Positions 15,861 to 25,144 of a stretch of DNA of 64,000 bases are shown piece by piece. The position numbers and the translations under genes are program-made. The stretch spans positions 248,001-312,000 of the forward strand of contig NZ_VOJI01000002.1 in the NCBI RefSeq assembly GCF_007923445.1, read 5' to 3'. The stretch's first letter is position 1, and every line of letters starts with the position of its first letter. Source of the DNA: Puniceibacterium confluentis. GTDB lineage: Bacteria; Pseudomonadota; Alphaproteobacteria; Rhodobacterales; Rhodobacteraceae. The notes below the pieces were generated by a model. The model saw only the letters and a list, made by a program, of their open reading frames with translations. It ran no database searches and was not told the origin of the DNA.

Positions 15861-16835
15861 ATGCGGGTGGCTCTTAACGGATTTGGCCGGATCGGTCGCA
15901 CCATCCTGCGCCAGCTTTTGGCCACGCATTCCGATATCACCGTCGCGCTGATCAACGACATCGCGCCTCTGGACACATGCGCCTATCTTTTCCGCTACGA
16001 TTCGGTGTTCGGGCCGTTTCCGGGGGAAGTACGGACTGATCCGGACGCGTTGATCATCAACGATCAGACCATCCCGTTCCGCCAGAAACGTGATCTGGCC
16101 GATCTGGACCTGTCCGACGTCGATGTGGTCATGGATTGCACCGGCACAATCAGCACCCGTGCCCATGCGGCGCGCGGTCTGACGGCGGGTGCCAGGAATG
16201 TCCTGATATCGGGTCCCTGCGACGAGGCCGAGCAGACCATTGTTCTGGGGGCGAACGCGCATCTTCTGGCGGATGCCCGCATCGTGTCAAACGCATCCTG
16301 CACAACGAATGCACTGGCGCCGCTGCTGCGCGTCCTGCAGGACAGCTGCGGTGTGGTCCAGGGACATATGACCACGATACATTGTTACACCGGCAGTCAG
16401 CCGATGGTCGATGCCCCCCGGGGTGATCTGGCCCGCAGCCGTGCCGGCGCCGTGTCCATGGTTCCGACCACCACCAGCGCCACCCGGCTGATCGACCGTG
16501 TTCTGCCCGACATCGCAGGTCGGGTGACAGGTGCCGCGGTGCGCGTCCCGGTGATCAGCGTTTCTGCCATCGACCTCGTGGTAACTCTGAAAACATTGCC
16601 GGATCAGCCGCTTGCGGATCATCTTGCATGTATCGCACAAACGTCTGCGGTACTGGGTGTCACCCGAGATGCCACCGTGTCCACCGACTTGCGCGCCCGC
16701 CCGGAATCCCTGGTGATCGCTCTGCCGGAAACCATTCAGAGCGGCAATCAGGCGCGGATCTTCGGCTGGTATGACAACGAATGGGGCTTTTCGGCCCGCA
16801 TGATCGACATGGCGCGGTTGATGGCCGCGCGCTGA
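15861..16835 (+). CDS. gap: glyceraldehyde-3-phosphate dehydrogenase
   Basis: A 324-residue type I GAPDH. It starts MRVALNGFGRIGR (NAD-binding Rossmann motif), has the catalytic cysteine C147 in NASCTTN, and ends with the conserved WYDNEWGFS. It oxidises and phosphorylates glyceraldehyde 3-phosphate in glycolysis or, in reverse, gluconeogenesis. The length is slightly short for the family (usual 330-336), and several sites are divergent, so it may be an accessory copy. The ATG at 15861 is clear, but the reading frame is open upstream into the bhcD remnant. No Shine-Dalgarno is obvious, suggesting dependence on upstream transcripts. Confidence 0.9.
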   Translation: MRVALNGFGRIGRTILRQLLATHSDITVALINDIAPLDTCAYLFRYDSVFGPFPGEVRTDPDALIINDQTIPFRQKRDLADLDLSDVDVVMDCTGTISTRAHAARGLTAGARNVLISGPCDEAEQTIVLGANAHLLADARIVSNASCTTNALAPLLRVLQDSCGVVQGHMTTIHCYTGSQPMVDAPRGDLARSRAGAVSMVPTTTSATRLIDRVLPDIAGRVTGAAVRVPVISVSAIDLVVTLKTLPDQPLADHLACIAQTSAVLGVTRDATVSTDLRARPESLVIALPETIQSGNQARIFGWYDNEWGFSARMIDMARLMAAR

Positions 16836-16841
16836 CGCAGC

Positions 16842-18110
16842 CTAGCGCGCCAGCCGCGCCAGTTGCGCGACTCCCGCCAGCGCCCTGTCGTGTTTGCCGT
16901 CTTCCAGGAAGGTCTGCACCCGGGCCAGTGCCGTCGGCAGGCAGAGCCGGTCCAGCACGGCGCTGTTGCCCAGCGCCTTGCGGCGAATGGTGAAATAACT
17001 CACCCGCAGATCCCGGGCACCAAAGGAATACTTGTACGGCTCGTTGCCGTGGCAGAAATCGTAGTCGGCAAACCCGTTCTCGATACCCCAGCGAATGCTC
17101 TCGGCGTGCAAAAGCAGCCCGATCGCCGCCGCATCCGATCCCGTGTCACGCCCGGCGACGATGAAATGCAGACGGTCCATCTCGTGATCCACCACATGCC
17201 CCAGCGCCCCGAGAGGTCTGTCGCCCTGCCACAGCACCGGCAAAAAGAGACAGTCGATCTTCAGCGCGGTTTCCAGGATCAGCCGATAGTTCGCCGCCAC
17301 CTTTGCGGCCGCCTCGGCGCCCTTGCTGGCCAGCCATTTTTCCTGCCAGAACCCAAGCAGGATATCCACGTCACGGCGGAATGTCCGGGCGGTGGCAAAG
17401 CTGATGTGCCAGTCGCCATTTGTCAGGAAGCGGCGGGAAAAGCGGCGGATTTTTTGCCGGGTGCCTGGGCGCGGCATGGTCTGAAGCCAGGTTTCATAGC
17501 TGCCCGGCAGCGGCACATGCGGGCACAGCAGGTTGTCGGTGGCGCCATCATTGATCATGTAGGGCCGAAAGCTGACGTCAAAGTCGTTGTCCGCAAACGA
17601 CTGTGCGAACAGGGCCGCCCGGTTGCGCGACGATTCGTAGCGCAACGACAGGGTCGACCAGGGCAGGGTCTGCAGGCGCCGCGCAATCGCCGCTATCGCG
17701 GTGTCCTCGAAAGCGGGATCGCACAGAAAGCCGGTGTATTCGCTGTACAGCAACCGACCGCCGGCCTCGATCTCGGTCTGGAACTCAGAGCGCGACCGGC
17801 TCCAGTGTACCCGCAGCCGCAGCGGCATGACGCAGACCGGTCCGGCATTGCGGTCCGGGCCGTGCGCGACGAGAACCCGCCACTGCCCCGGCGCCGCGCG
17901 AAAGGCGGCATCCAGCCAGGCCCAGGACAGAAATATCGTGCCTTCGGGGTCACGGGCCTGCAACGCCATCCAGCCGGGTCTGAGCGCCTGAAACCCCTCG
18001 TAGGTGTCGATCACGCTGACCTGGATACCGCTGTCGCGTGACACAACCTTGGTGGCGGCGGCCATGCGGGCCGCGATCCGCGCCTGGATGTCATCGGGCT
18101 GGTCTAGCAT
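16842..18110 (-). CDS. CelD/BcsL-type GNAT acetyltransferase
   Basis: A 422-residue protein with the Acetyltransf_6 (CelD/BcsL) layout. An N-terminal domain (about 30-190; starts VSVIDTYEGFQALRPGW) is followed by a GNAT domain (about 210-390) with TRQKIRRFSRRF, FHFIVAGRD-like and DFCHGNEPYKYSFG segments. These proteins acylate polysaccharide or aminoacyl substrates, and some accompany cellulose genes, but none are nearby. The ATG at 18110 lies 10 bp after the stop of the kinase-like gene, so the two form an operon. It is convergent with gap (6 bp between stops). The substrate is unknown. Confidence 0.82.
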   Translation of the reverse strand: MLDQPDDIQARIAARMAAATKVVSRDSGIQVSVIDTYEGFQALRPGWMALQARDPEGTIFLSWAWLDAAFRAAPGQWRVLVAHGPDRNAGPVCVMPLRLRVHWSRSRSEFQTEIEAGGRLLYSEYTGFLCDPAFEDTAIAAIARRLQTLPWSTLSLRYESSRNRAALFAQSFADNDFDVSFRPYMINDGATDNLLCPHVPLPGSYETWLQTMPRPGTRQKIRRFSRRFLTNGDWHISFATARTFRRDVDILLGFWQEKWLASKGAEAAAKVAANYRLILETALKIDCLFLPVLWQGDRPLGALGHVVDHEMDRLHFIVAGRDTGSDAAAIGLLLHAESIRWGIENGFADYDFCHGNEPYKYSFGARDLRVSYFTIRRKALGNSAVLDRLCLPTALARVQTFLEDGKHDRALAGVAQLARLAR

Positions 18111-18120
18111 GGATGCACCC

Positions 18121-19200
18121 TCAGACCCTCAGCACAGGGCGGCGCTTTTTCTTCAACAGCCGCGCCGCTTCCCGCGCTTCGCGTCGTGCCTCCTGCACCG
18201 TGACATATTGAAAATTCACCATCGCCGCCTCGAAGGCATCGCGCAGCGGCAGAGTCAGCTTGTCCTGAGCCGCGAAATAGGCGCCAACCTTGCAGATGTG
18301 GGCCGCAAATTCGGGGTGGACACCGGCGTCGTCATACTTGCGCACCCGGTCCTTGTTCAGCCAGCCGCGCTTGGCCTCTTCTTTCAGGATCAGCTTGAAG
18401 CGCTGGATGCAGTGCAAGGTCACATAGGTCGACAGATAGCGGAAATACTCTTCGAGACTGTGGCCGCAGCTGGGATCGAAGGCATCAATCACCACATCGA
18501 CCATGGCGTCCGGTTCCAGTGGCCAGGCCTCATCACCGATCAGCCAGGCGATGTCCTCGGCGCCGTGGCGCACGCCGCAGTATTCAAAGTCGAACCAGCG
18601 CAGCTTGCCGTCCGCGCCGATGGCGGCATTGCCGGACCGGCAGTCCCATTTGATGAACTGCGTCATCGGGACCGCAAGCCGTTCATACACCGCCTGCCCG
18701 TCAAAGTCCTTGCCGACGCCCGGCCCGTAGGGCTGCAGGGCCGTGGCCGCGTTGATGAAGTTTTCGTACCACTCGCCATTGCTGCCGAGATTGGGCAGAA
18801 AGGTGTGCAGATCCGTGGCGCGCGCCGCATTCTGGAACCGAAAGATCCCGGCGACGGCATTTTCGGCCATGTGCTGACGCTCGCTGCCCTCGACGCGGGC
18901 AATCTCGACGTTCAGTCTCTTGCGGCCCACATCGGACTGGAACAGGATTTCGCCGACAACACCCAGCATCCGTGGCACGTCATCGCAATGCGCCGAAATC
19001 TGTTCCAGCGCATGGGCTTCGAGGTGGGTGCGGCGGAAGTTGGGCCGGAGCGTCGCAATCACGCTCTGATCCTTGAAATGGATCCGAAAGCTCGAACGGC
19101 CGTCGCCGCCGGGCGCCGAGGTCTTGACCACCGGCTTGCCGAAATGCGACTCGGCGGCGGTCACGATGCGCGACAGGCGGCTCTCGCTGGACTCAGACAT
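18121..19200 (-). CDS. aminoglycoside phosphotransferase-like kinase
   Basis: A 359-residue protein with the APH/choline-kinase fold. An N-terminal lobe includes SSFRIHFKDQSVIATLR, and a catalytic loop reads KWDCRSGNAA, where H is expected at the first position but D and N are kept. A metal-binding segment reads FDFEYCGVRHGAED. It probably phosphorylates a small molecule hydroxyl group; the substrate is not evident. The ATG at 19200 (MSESSESRLSRIV) is preferred to an upstream in-frame start. It is the first gene of a two-gene unit with the CelD-type GNAT. Confidence 0.8.
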   Translation of the reverse strand: MSESSESRLSRIVTAAESHFGKPVVKTSAPGGDGRSSFRIHFKDQSVIATLRPNFRRTHLEAHALEQISAHCDDVPRMLGVVGEILFQSDVGRKRLNVEIARVEGSERQHMAENAVAGIFRFQNAARATDLHTFLPNLGSNGEWYENFINAATALQPYGPGVGKDFDGQAVYERLAVPMTQFIKWDCRSGNAAIGADGKLRWFDFEYCGVRHGAEDIAWLIGDEAWPLEPDAMVDVVIDAFDPSCGHSLEEYFRYLSTYVTLHCIQRFKLILKEEAKRGWLNKDRVRKYDDAGVHPEFAAHICKVGAYFAAQDKLTLPLRDAFEAAMVNFQYVTVQEARREAREAARLLKKKRRPVLRV

Positions 19201-19449
19201 CGGCAAATCTCCATTCTCTCGGCAATAAATTCGGCGGCGGCTGTCGCGCGCGGCCACGCGACGGCACCGACCTTTCGGCTAAACAAAGATTTCGGCAATT
19301 TTATGGTATTTCCGGTGTCACACAGGTTCCGCGGCCTGCTGACGGCAGCCTGCTGGAAACAATGGGGCGCACGCCGGGACACTGTCGCCATTCCTACAAC
19401 GATTGCCCACGGATTGGAAACGCCGTGCCGCCGTTGGCGGAACGCCGGT

Positions 19450-21147
19450 TCAGTCCGGCAGAATCTGTGCGTCGATCAATGCCAGGCGACCGGTGCGGAC
19501 CTCGCTCAGCGCCTCTTGCAGAGCTTTTGCCAGCCCGGCTTCGTCCCGGACGGTTGCGGTCCAGGCGCGGCTGGCCCCGGCAATTGCCGCAAAATCCGGT
19601 GACGGACCCAGCCCGGTCAACGGCATCTCGTTCGCCCGCGCCGCTGCGCCGTCGGGATACAGCCCGCGCACCGACTGACGCACCGCGCCCCATTCATGAT
19701 TGTTCAGCACCAGAACCAGAATGCCGATGCCAAGGGATTCCGCGATCTGGTGGCAAGCGACAGGGTTGGAAAAAATGTAGGATCCGTCGCCCATCGTCGC
19801 CACGACCATGCGGTCGGGCGCGGCCATCCTGGCCCCCAGGGCCGCCGGAAAACACCAGCCCAGCCCACCGGAGTGCGGTTCCTGAAACCAGGACCGGTGG
19901 TCGCGGCGCGGCAGCGCCCCCAGCACGCAGCCCAGTTCGGAAAATACCGCGGATGGCAGACCGTCAAGCGCGGCGCCCAGGGCCCGGCTCACTCCGGCCT
20001 TGGTCAGCGCACCGTCGGCCCGGGGCCGCGCCGCCGCCGCCGTCCGGTCCCGATCCGCCCGCGCCAGATCACCCACCCGGCGGCGGCGCACGGCGATTTC
20101 GTCGGTGTCGCGTGCATGTTTCCCCATCTCGGCGATCAGGGCCGGCAGGGTGTCGGCGCTTTCCCCGGCGATGCACAGATCGGCCGGAAAACTGCGGCCG
20201 GGATAGCGGCTGAACAGCGGGTCGGGTCCGATATGGATGACCTTCGCCCCGGGTCTGAGCGGGTGTCTGTCCGGCCACCAGGGCGCGAGACAGTCAAGAA
20301 CCACCACCACGTCCGCCTGCGCCAAGGCGGCGCCCGGGTCAGCCCCGACATGGCAGGGATGGTCGGTCGCCAGCGCCAGATGCGTCGCCCACCAGCTGCT
20401 GACCGCAATGCCCCAGTCCGCGACCCACGCGCCAAAGGCGTCGAAACTGGCTGCATCCCCTGCCCCGCGCTGTGCGATCACCAGCGGGGCCCTGGCCGCG
20501 GCCAGCCACGTCGCCGCCTGTTCCAGAGCCGCGGCATCCGGTGCGATCCGGACCGGGCGCTGCAACGGGGCCGCATCGAGCCCGCTGGCGGGAATGGTCT
20601 CGCACAGCACTTCGCGCGGGAGGGACAGATAGACCGGCCCCTTCGGCGTCGAGTTGGCAACCGCATGGGCGCGGTCCAGCATCGGCGACACCTGTTCCGG
20701 AAACTTCAGCTCGTAGTCCCACTTGGCGGCTTCGCGCACCAGTGCGGTCTGATCGCGCATTTCCTGCCCCCAGCCGATGGGCACGGTGCGCGCGCCGAAC
20801 CGTCCGCCCTCGGTCACCGGGGTGCGGCCCGACATCAACACCATCGGCACATGGTCGCAGGCCGCATTCAGCGCGCCGATGGCACCGTTCGCTAGACCGA
20901 CGTTGGTGTGCAGCATCACCGCCTGCGCCCGCCCGGACAGCAGGTAATAGCCGTGCGCCATGCCCATCGCCGCGTGTTCATGCGGCATGACCAGTGCCTG
21001 CGGCAGGTCTTCTCCGGCTTCGGCCGCCTGCGCCAGACCTTCGATGATCGGCGGAAAGTCGGTCCCGGAATTGGCAAAGACACAGTCCACACCCAGCGCC
21101 TTCAACCGCGGGAACAAGGCCCCCCCGGCAGTGATCCTCGTGGCCAT
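19450..21147 (-). CDS. thiamine-diphosphate-dependent enzyme (acetolactate synthase-like)
   Basis: A 565-residue ThDP enzyme with the three-domain acetolactate synthase/benzoylformate decarboxylase layout. The Pyr domain (1-180) carries the cofactor-activating glutamate E57 in MPHEHAAMG. A central domain follows (200-340). The PP domain (about 390-560) has the ThDP/Mg motif GDGSYIF...NN. It would decarboxylate or ligate a 2-oxo acid; the exact reaction is not readable. It follows the TRAP dctM gene by 3 bp in the same operon, so its substrate is probably imported by that transporter. It lacks the features I would expect of acetolactate synthase with a regulatory subunit; no ilvN is adjacent. 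Confidence 0.88.
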   Translation of the reverse strand: MATRITAGGALFPRLKALGVDCVFANSGTDFPPIIEGLAQAAEAGEDLPQALVMPHEHAAMGMAHGYYLLSGRAQAVMLHTNVGLANGAIGALNAACDHVPMVLMSGRTPVTEGGRFGARTVPIGWGQEMRDQTALVREAAKWDYELKFPEQVSPMLDRAHAVANSTPKGPVYLSLPREVLCETIPASGLDAAPLQRPVRIAPDAAALEQAATWLAAARAPLVIAQRGAGDAASFDAFGAWVADWGIAVSSWWATHLALATDHPCHVGADPGAALAQADVVVVLDCLAPWWPDRHPLRPGAKVIHIGPDPLFSRYPGRSFPADLCIAGESADTLPALIAEMGKHARDTDEIAVRRRRVGDLARADRDRTAAAARPRADGALTKAGVSRALGAALDGLPSAVFSELGCVLGALPRRDHRSWFQEPHSGGLGWCFPAALGARMAAPDRMVVATMGDGSYIFSNPVACHQIAESLGIGILVLVLNNHEWGAVRQSVRGLYPDGAAARANEMPLTGLGPSPDFAAIAGASRAWTATVRDEAGLAKALQEALSEVRTGRLALIDAQILPD

Positions 21148-21150
21148 GCC

Positions 21151-22506
21151 CTACCCCGCCAGCAGCCGCGGCAGCCACAGGGACAGACCCGGCAACATCA
21201 GCAGCACCACAACCCGGACGATCTCGGCACCAAAGAACGGCATGACCCCTTTGAAGGTTTCGATCATCGGCGTGTCCCTGGCCAGGGCCGAGATCACAAA
21301 GACGTTCATCCCCACGGGTGGCGTGATCAGTCCCAGTTCCACGACAATCAGCGCCAGAATGCCGAACCAGACCTTGAGATCTTCGGTGCTCATCCCGAAC
21401 CCGGCGCCTTCGGTCCCCTGGTACATGCCGCCGTTCAGATCCATCAGCACCGGCCAGAAGAACGGGATCACCAGCAGGATCATCGAGAGGCTGTCCATCA
21501 GGCAGCCCAGCAGCACCAGCGCGATCAGCAGCAGGACCATCACCGTCATCGGCGCATATCCCGACTGAATGATCCACTCTGCCGTTGCCTGCGGCAGGCC
21601 CGCGCGCGACATGAAGATCTTCATCAGTTCGGCGCCCAGCAGGATCAGATAGATCATGCCCGCGGTTCTGGCGGTTTCCTGAATGCTGTCGACCAGTTCG
21701 GCGGTCCGGATGCGACCGCGCAGCGCGCCATAGAGCCAGACCAGCGCCACCCCGATCGAGGCGGCCGGGGTCGGGTTGTAGAAACCACCGTAGATCCCGC
21801 CCAGCACGACACCAAAGATCAGCACGACCGGGATCACCCCCAGCGTTGCCGCGCGAAACTCGGCGCGGTCGATACCGGCGCCGCGCGGGCCCGCCTCGGG
21901 ACGGATCCAGACGTAGATAGCGATTGTCAGGATGAACAGCAGCACCGCCAGCAGGCCGGGCACCAGGGCGGCGGCGAACATGGTGACGATGTTCGCCTCG
22001 ACGATGATTGCGTAGATGATCAGCACGACCGACGGCGGGATCAGGATACCCAGCACCCCGCCAGCCGCCAGCGTGCCGGTGGCCAGCGCGCCGGAATAAC
22101 CGTAGCGCTTGAGTTCCGGCAGCGCCACGCGCCCCATGGTCGACGCGGTGGCAAGCGACGAGCCGCAGACCGCGCCAAAGCCTGCACAGGCCGCGATCGC
22201 TGCCATCGCCGTGCCGCCGCGCATCCGCCCCAGCCAGGCGTTGGCGCAGCGGAACAGGGCAGTGCTCAGCCCTGCCTTGGAGGCCAGCGCGCCCATCAGG
22301 ATGAACATCGGCACGACCGTCAGGTCGTAGATCGAGAACTGGCCATAGGCGAGCGTCTTGAGCTGGTTGAGCAGCAGCGCGGGTCCGTTCAGCAGCGCCA
22401 CCCCGACGCCGCCGACAAGGATCATCGCGTAACCGATGGGGATGCGGATGGCGATCAGCGCGACCAGAATGGCCAGCGCCGTGAACCCCAGTGTGATCGG
22501 ATCCAT
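21151..22506 (-). CDS. dctM: TRAP transporter, large permease subunit
   Basis: A 451-residue large TRAP permease with about 12 hydrophobic helices and the conserved GSSLATASTMGRVALPE and AAGGVLGILIPPSVVLI stretches. The ATG at 22506 overlaps the dctQ stop as TGATG. It forms the membrane channel of the second TRAP system in the window. The partner receptor is encoded two genes upstream and a ThDP enzyme 3 bp downstream. Confidence 0.94.
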   Translation of the reverse strand: MDPITLGFTALAILVALIAIRIPIGYAMILVGGVGVALLNGPALLLNQLKTLAYGQFSIYDLTVVPMFILMGALASKAGLSTALFRCANAWLGRMRGGTAMAAIAACAGFGAVCGSSLATASTMGRVALPELKRYGYSGALATGTLAAGGVLGILIPPSVVLIIYAIIVEANIVTMFAAALVPGLLAVLLFILTIAIYVWIRPEAGPRGAGIDRAEFRAATLGVIPVVLIFGVVLGGIYGGFYNPTPAASIGVALVWLYGALRGRIRTAELVDSIQETARTAGMIYLILLGAELMKIFMSRAGLPQATAEWIIQSGYAPMTVMVLLLIALVLLGCLMDSLSMILLVIPFFWPVLMDLNGGMYQGTEGAGFGMSTEDLKVWFGILALIVVELGLITPPVGMNVFVISALARDTPMIETFKGVMPFFGAEIVRVVVLLMLPGLSLWLPRLLAG

Positions 22507-23018
22507 CAGGTTGTTCCTCTCAGCACCGCGGCATGGTCACGCAGCGACACCAGCGCCGCCAGCGCCAGCAGGGCCAGGGACACCAGGATCGGCAGGAACG
22601 CCAGCCAGACCGGAACCTGCAGGATGGTGGTGGTATAGCCATACGCACGCTGATCCCCCATGCCGGCATACATGCGCCACAGCAGCAGCAGCGCAAACCC
22701 AAAGGCGATCACCGCGCCCACCAGCTTGAGACAGGCCACAGTGCGCGGCCCGGCCCCCGAGGTGAAGATGTCGGCCGTCACATTACCGTCCGACACCTGG
22801 GTGTAGGGCAGAAAGGCAAAGACCGCGATTGCGACGCCCAACTCGGTCAGTTCGAAATCCCCCGGCACGGGACGGCCGATGATGGCCCCCAGTATGGACG
22901 CCACGTTCATCAGAACCACCGCAAACAGCAGCGCACCGCCCAACAGGGCCCAGAGGGTGATCACACGGACAGCCGCACCGGTCCAGCCGGTGCGGCTCCT
23001 GTTCAGGGGGTCGGTCAC
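22506..23018 (-). CDS. dctQ: TRAP transporter, small permease subunit
   Basis: A 170-residue DctQ-type protein with four hydrophobic helices (first near residues 14-37) and the conserved FELTELGVAIAVFAFLPY region. It starts with GTG directly after the dctP TAA stop with no spacer, and its own stop shares one base with the dctM start. Such coupling should keep DctQ and DctM in step. It is the usual length for non-C4-dicarboxylate TRAP systems. Confidence 0.92.
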   Translation of the reverse strand: MTDPLNRSRTGWTGAAVRVITLWALLGGALLFAVVLMNVASILGAIIGRPVPGDFELTELGVAIAVFAFLPYTQVSDGNVTADIFTSGAGPRTVACLKLVGAVIAFGFALLLLWRMYAGMGDQRAYGYTTTILQVPVWLAFLPILVSLALLALAALVSLRDHAAVLRGTT

Positions 23019-24062
23019 TTACATGCTGCCCGCGTTGTCCGCGACCAGTTTGCGTGCCTTTTCGACCAGAGCGGCGCCATCGATACCGCTGCCCGCAACA
23101 TCCGCGATCCAGCGGTCCACAACAGGTGCCACCGCGTCGCGGAACGCCTGTGTCTCGGCTTCGGTCAGTTCGATATGGGTGTTGCCCGCGTCGGTCGCGA
23201 TCTTGAGGCCAAAGTCATCGGTGCCGCGCCAGACATCGCCCACCTTGCCCCACCAGTCGCGTCCGGAGGCATCCTTGAACGCCTTCTTGATATCGTCGGG
23301 CAGCCCGGCCCAGCGGTCGCCGTTCATCGAGACCTGGAAGGTGGTTGTGCCCAGACGCTCTTCTTCGAAGCCTTCGATCTGGTATTGGGTCTGGTCCTGG
23401 ATCGCCAGCGGCGGAATGATCTCGAACGGGATCAGCGCTCCGTCCACCACCTTTTTCTGCAGCGCCGGCGGCAGTTCCGGCACCGGCATGCCGATCGGGG
23501 ATGCACCCAGCGCCTCGATCACCCAGGCACCGGTCCGGGTCGGAATACGCAACTTGGTCCCGGCCAGATCGGCGGGTGCGCGCACTTCCTTGTCGACCAT
23601 GTGGATGGCCTGACCGGCGTGGACATGCAGGAACATCACCTCAAGGCCTTTGTAGTCGTCCTTGAGATCACTTTCGAACATGTCGAACAGCGCCAGATTG
23701 GCCGCCCTTGGATCGTTCTTGAACACCGTTGGCAGTTCCATCACCTCGGTCCGCGGGAACAGACCGGGGGTATAGCCGTTCACCGTCCAGATCAGGTCGA
23801 CGACACCGTCGCGCGCCTGCTGCACCAGTTCGGGGGGGCGCCCGCCCAGGGTCATCGCCGGAAAGATCTCGATCTTGACCTGCCCGCCGGAATTTTCCTC
23901 GACCTGCTTGGCCCAGGGCTCGAGCATCTCGGTCTGCGCCGGCGACCGTGCGCCGAGCAGGTGGTGCAGCCGGAATGTGTAATCCTGCGCCGCGGCGGCG
24001 CTGGCCAAGGTCATGGCAACGGCTGTTCCCGCCATCGCCCCCATCATCGTGCGTCTCTTCAT
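23019..24062 (-). CDS. dctP: TRAP transporter solute-binding protein
   Basis: A 347-residue periplasmic receptor of the DctP family. The ATG at 24062 follows GGAGGATACA and opens a signal peptide (MKRRTMMGAMAGTAVAMTLA, cleavage near AAAAQD). The conserved carboxylate-binding arginine is in TKLRIPTRTG. The substrate is an organic acid of unknown identity. The gene lies 150 bp downstream of a GntR gene and leads a dctP-dctQ-dctM-ThDP operon. The ligand may be related to the substrate of the divergent P450, an inference from layout only. Confidence 0.93.
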   Translation of the reverse strand: MKRRTMMGAMAGTAVAMTLASAAAAQDYTFRLHHLLGARSPAQTEMLEPWAKQVEENSGGQVKIEIFPAMTLGGRPPELVQQARDGVVDLIWTVNGYTPGLFPRTEVMELPTVFKNDPRAANLALFDMFESDLKDDYKGLEVMFLHVHAGQAIHMVDKEVRAPADLAGTKLRIPTRTGAWVIEALGASPIGMPVPELPPALQKKVVDGALIPFEIIPPLAIQDQTQYQIEGFEEERLGTTTFQVSMNGDRWAGLPDDIKKAFKDASGRDWWGKVGDVWRGTDDFGLKIATDAGNTHIELTEAETQAFRDAVAPVVDRWIADVAGSGIDGAALVEKARKLVADNAGSM

Positions 24063-24212
24063 TGTATCCTCCCTGGATGTTTCCCGATTGCGGGTCTTGT
24101 TCTCTGCTTTTATGCAGGCCGGTCCTTGTCCGGCACCACACTTGTTGTGATCGATACCCTTTCCGGCGCGTGACCGGCAAATATCAATCATGCCGTGATT
24201 TATAATTTCAGG

Positions 24213-24968
24213 CTAGCCCACCCCGCGCGTGCCGACGTCCGCCATCAGCGCGATTCCCGGAATCCGCGCTGAATGTCTGGCCCCCTCACCCAGAAAGAAA
24301 TTCAGGTTGCGCAGGGCAAGGCGGGCATGTTCGCGCGCCAGCGCCTCGGCGCGCGCGCCCTCGCGCTGGCGAATGGCATCGACGATCGAGCGGTGGTGGT
24401 CCTGTGCCACCAGCAGCGAACGCAGGGTCTGCGGGATCACCGCCTGCCCCTGCAAAAAGGCACTGGGCCCCGCCATCGGCATGTTGGTCACACGTTCAAG
24501 CTCCCGCAGCACCACCGCGCTGCCCCCAAGTTGCGCCAGGGCGTGATGAAACTGCGCGTTCAGATCCATGTACAGTTCGAAATCCGTATTCTCGGCACTC
24601 CGCCCGAGCGCGACGTCGATCCTGTCCAGAAGCGCATCGCAGGCGGCAAGCCGGTCCCCGGACACGCCGCGCTCCGCAGCAAGCCGACAGGCCAGACCTT
24701 CGAGCGTTCCGCGCAGCTCGATTCCATCCTCGACGTCGGCGCGGGTCAGGCTGCGCACCATGCACCCGCCGGTGGGCATCTTTTCCAGCAGGCCCTGCTC
24801 TACCAGCTCCGACATCGCCTCGCGCAGGGGTGTGCGGGACACCCCGAGATCCCGGGCCAGCGCAACCTCTGACACCCGGTCCCCCACGGCGAGCGCGCCG
24901 GTGAGGATCCGCTCGCGCAGGCCCATGACGGCGCGCTGATAACTGATCTTCTTTTCGGCTTCGGCCAC
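24213..24968 (-). CDS. GntR-family (FCD) transcriptional regulator
   Basis: A 251-residue GntR regulator with an N-terminal winged HTH (LARDLGVSRTPLREAMSELV) and an all-helical FCD effector domain with metal-binding Asp/His positions (DLNAQFHHAL). FCD regulators typically release DNA when they bind an organic acid. The GTG at 24968 is chosen because GAGGGGA lies 5 bp before it; an upstream in-frame ATG at 25007 has no ribosome-binding site and would overlap the TGTATACA palindrome. It is upstream of the TRAP operon on the same strand and divergent from a P450. Confidence 0.88.
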   Translation of the reverse strand: MAEAEKKISYQRAVMGLRERILTGALAVGDRVSEVALARDLGVSRTPLREAMSELVEQGLLEKMPTGGCMVRSLTRADVEDGIELRGTLEGLACRLAAERGVSGDRLAACDALLDRIDVALGRSAENTDFELYMDLNAQFHHALAQLGGSAVVLRELERVTNMPMAGPSAFLQGQAVIPQTLRSLLVAQDHHRSIVDAIRQREGARAEALAREHARLALRNLNFFLGEGARHSARIPGIALMADVGTRGVG

Positions 24969-24998
24969 ACCGGTCCCCTCGCGTCCTCTGAGGATGTT

Positions 24999-25031
24999 TG
25001 TATACATTAATTTTCATCTGTCACATGAAAA
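24999..25031. promoter_or_regulatory. candidate GntR operators between gntR and P450
   Basis: The divergent gap contains the palindrome TGTATACA (24999-25006), a common core of FCD-type GntR operators. Close by is a 7-bp inverted repeat TTTTCAT (25011-25017) / ATGAAAA (25025-25031). Their place between gntR and the P450 suggests that the regulator controls both directions. Confidence 0.55.
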
Positions 25032-25144
25032 TCGCCATCTCGTCCACATGATAGCAAAAATATGGTAGGCCAAGATTATAATTGTCGACATTTATCTGCG
25101 ACCGGCCTAGCTTTCCCAAACCAGTCAGATTGGGAATCGCCACC

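Noticed and set aside
19450-21147. Naming the ThDP enzyme ilvB/acetolactate synthase, benzoylformate decarboxylase or sulfoacetaldehyde acetyltransferase
   Set aside because: Only the generic ThDP domains are clear. No ilvN, pta or other diagnostic neighbour is present.
20908-22638. Plus-strand open frame of 576 codons opposite TRAP genes
   Set aside because: It is His/Gln/Arg rich, antisense to dctM and dctQ, with no family signature.
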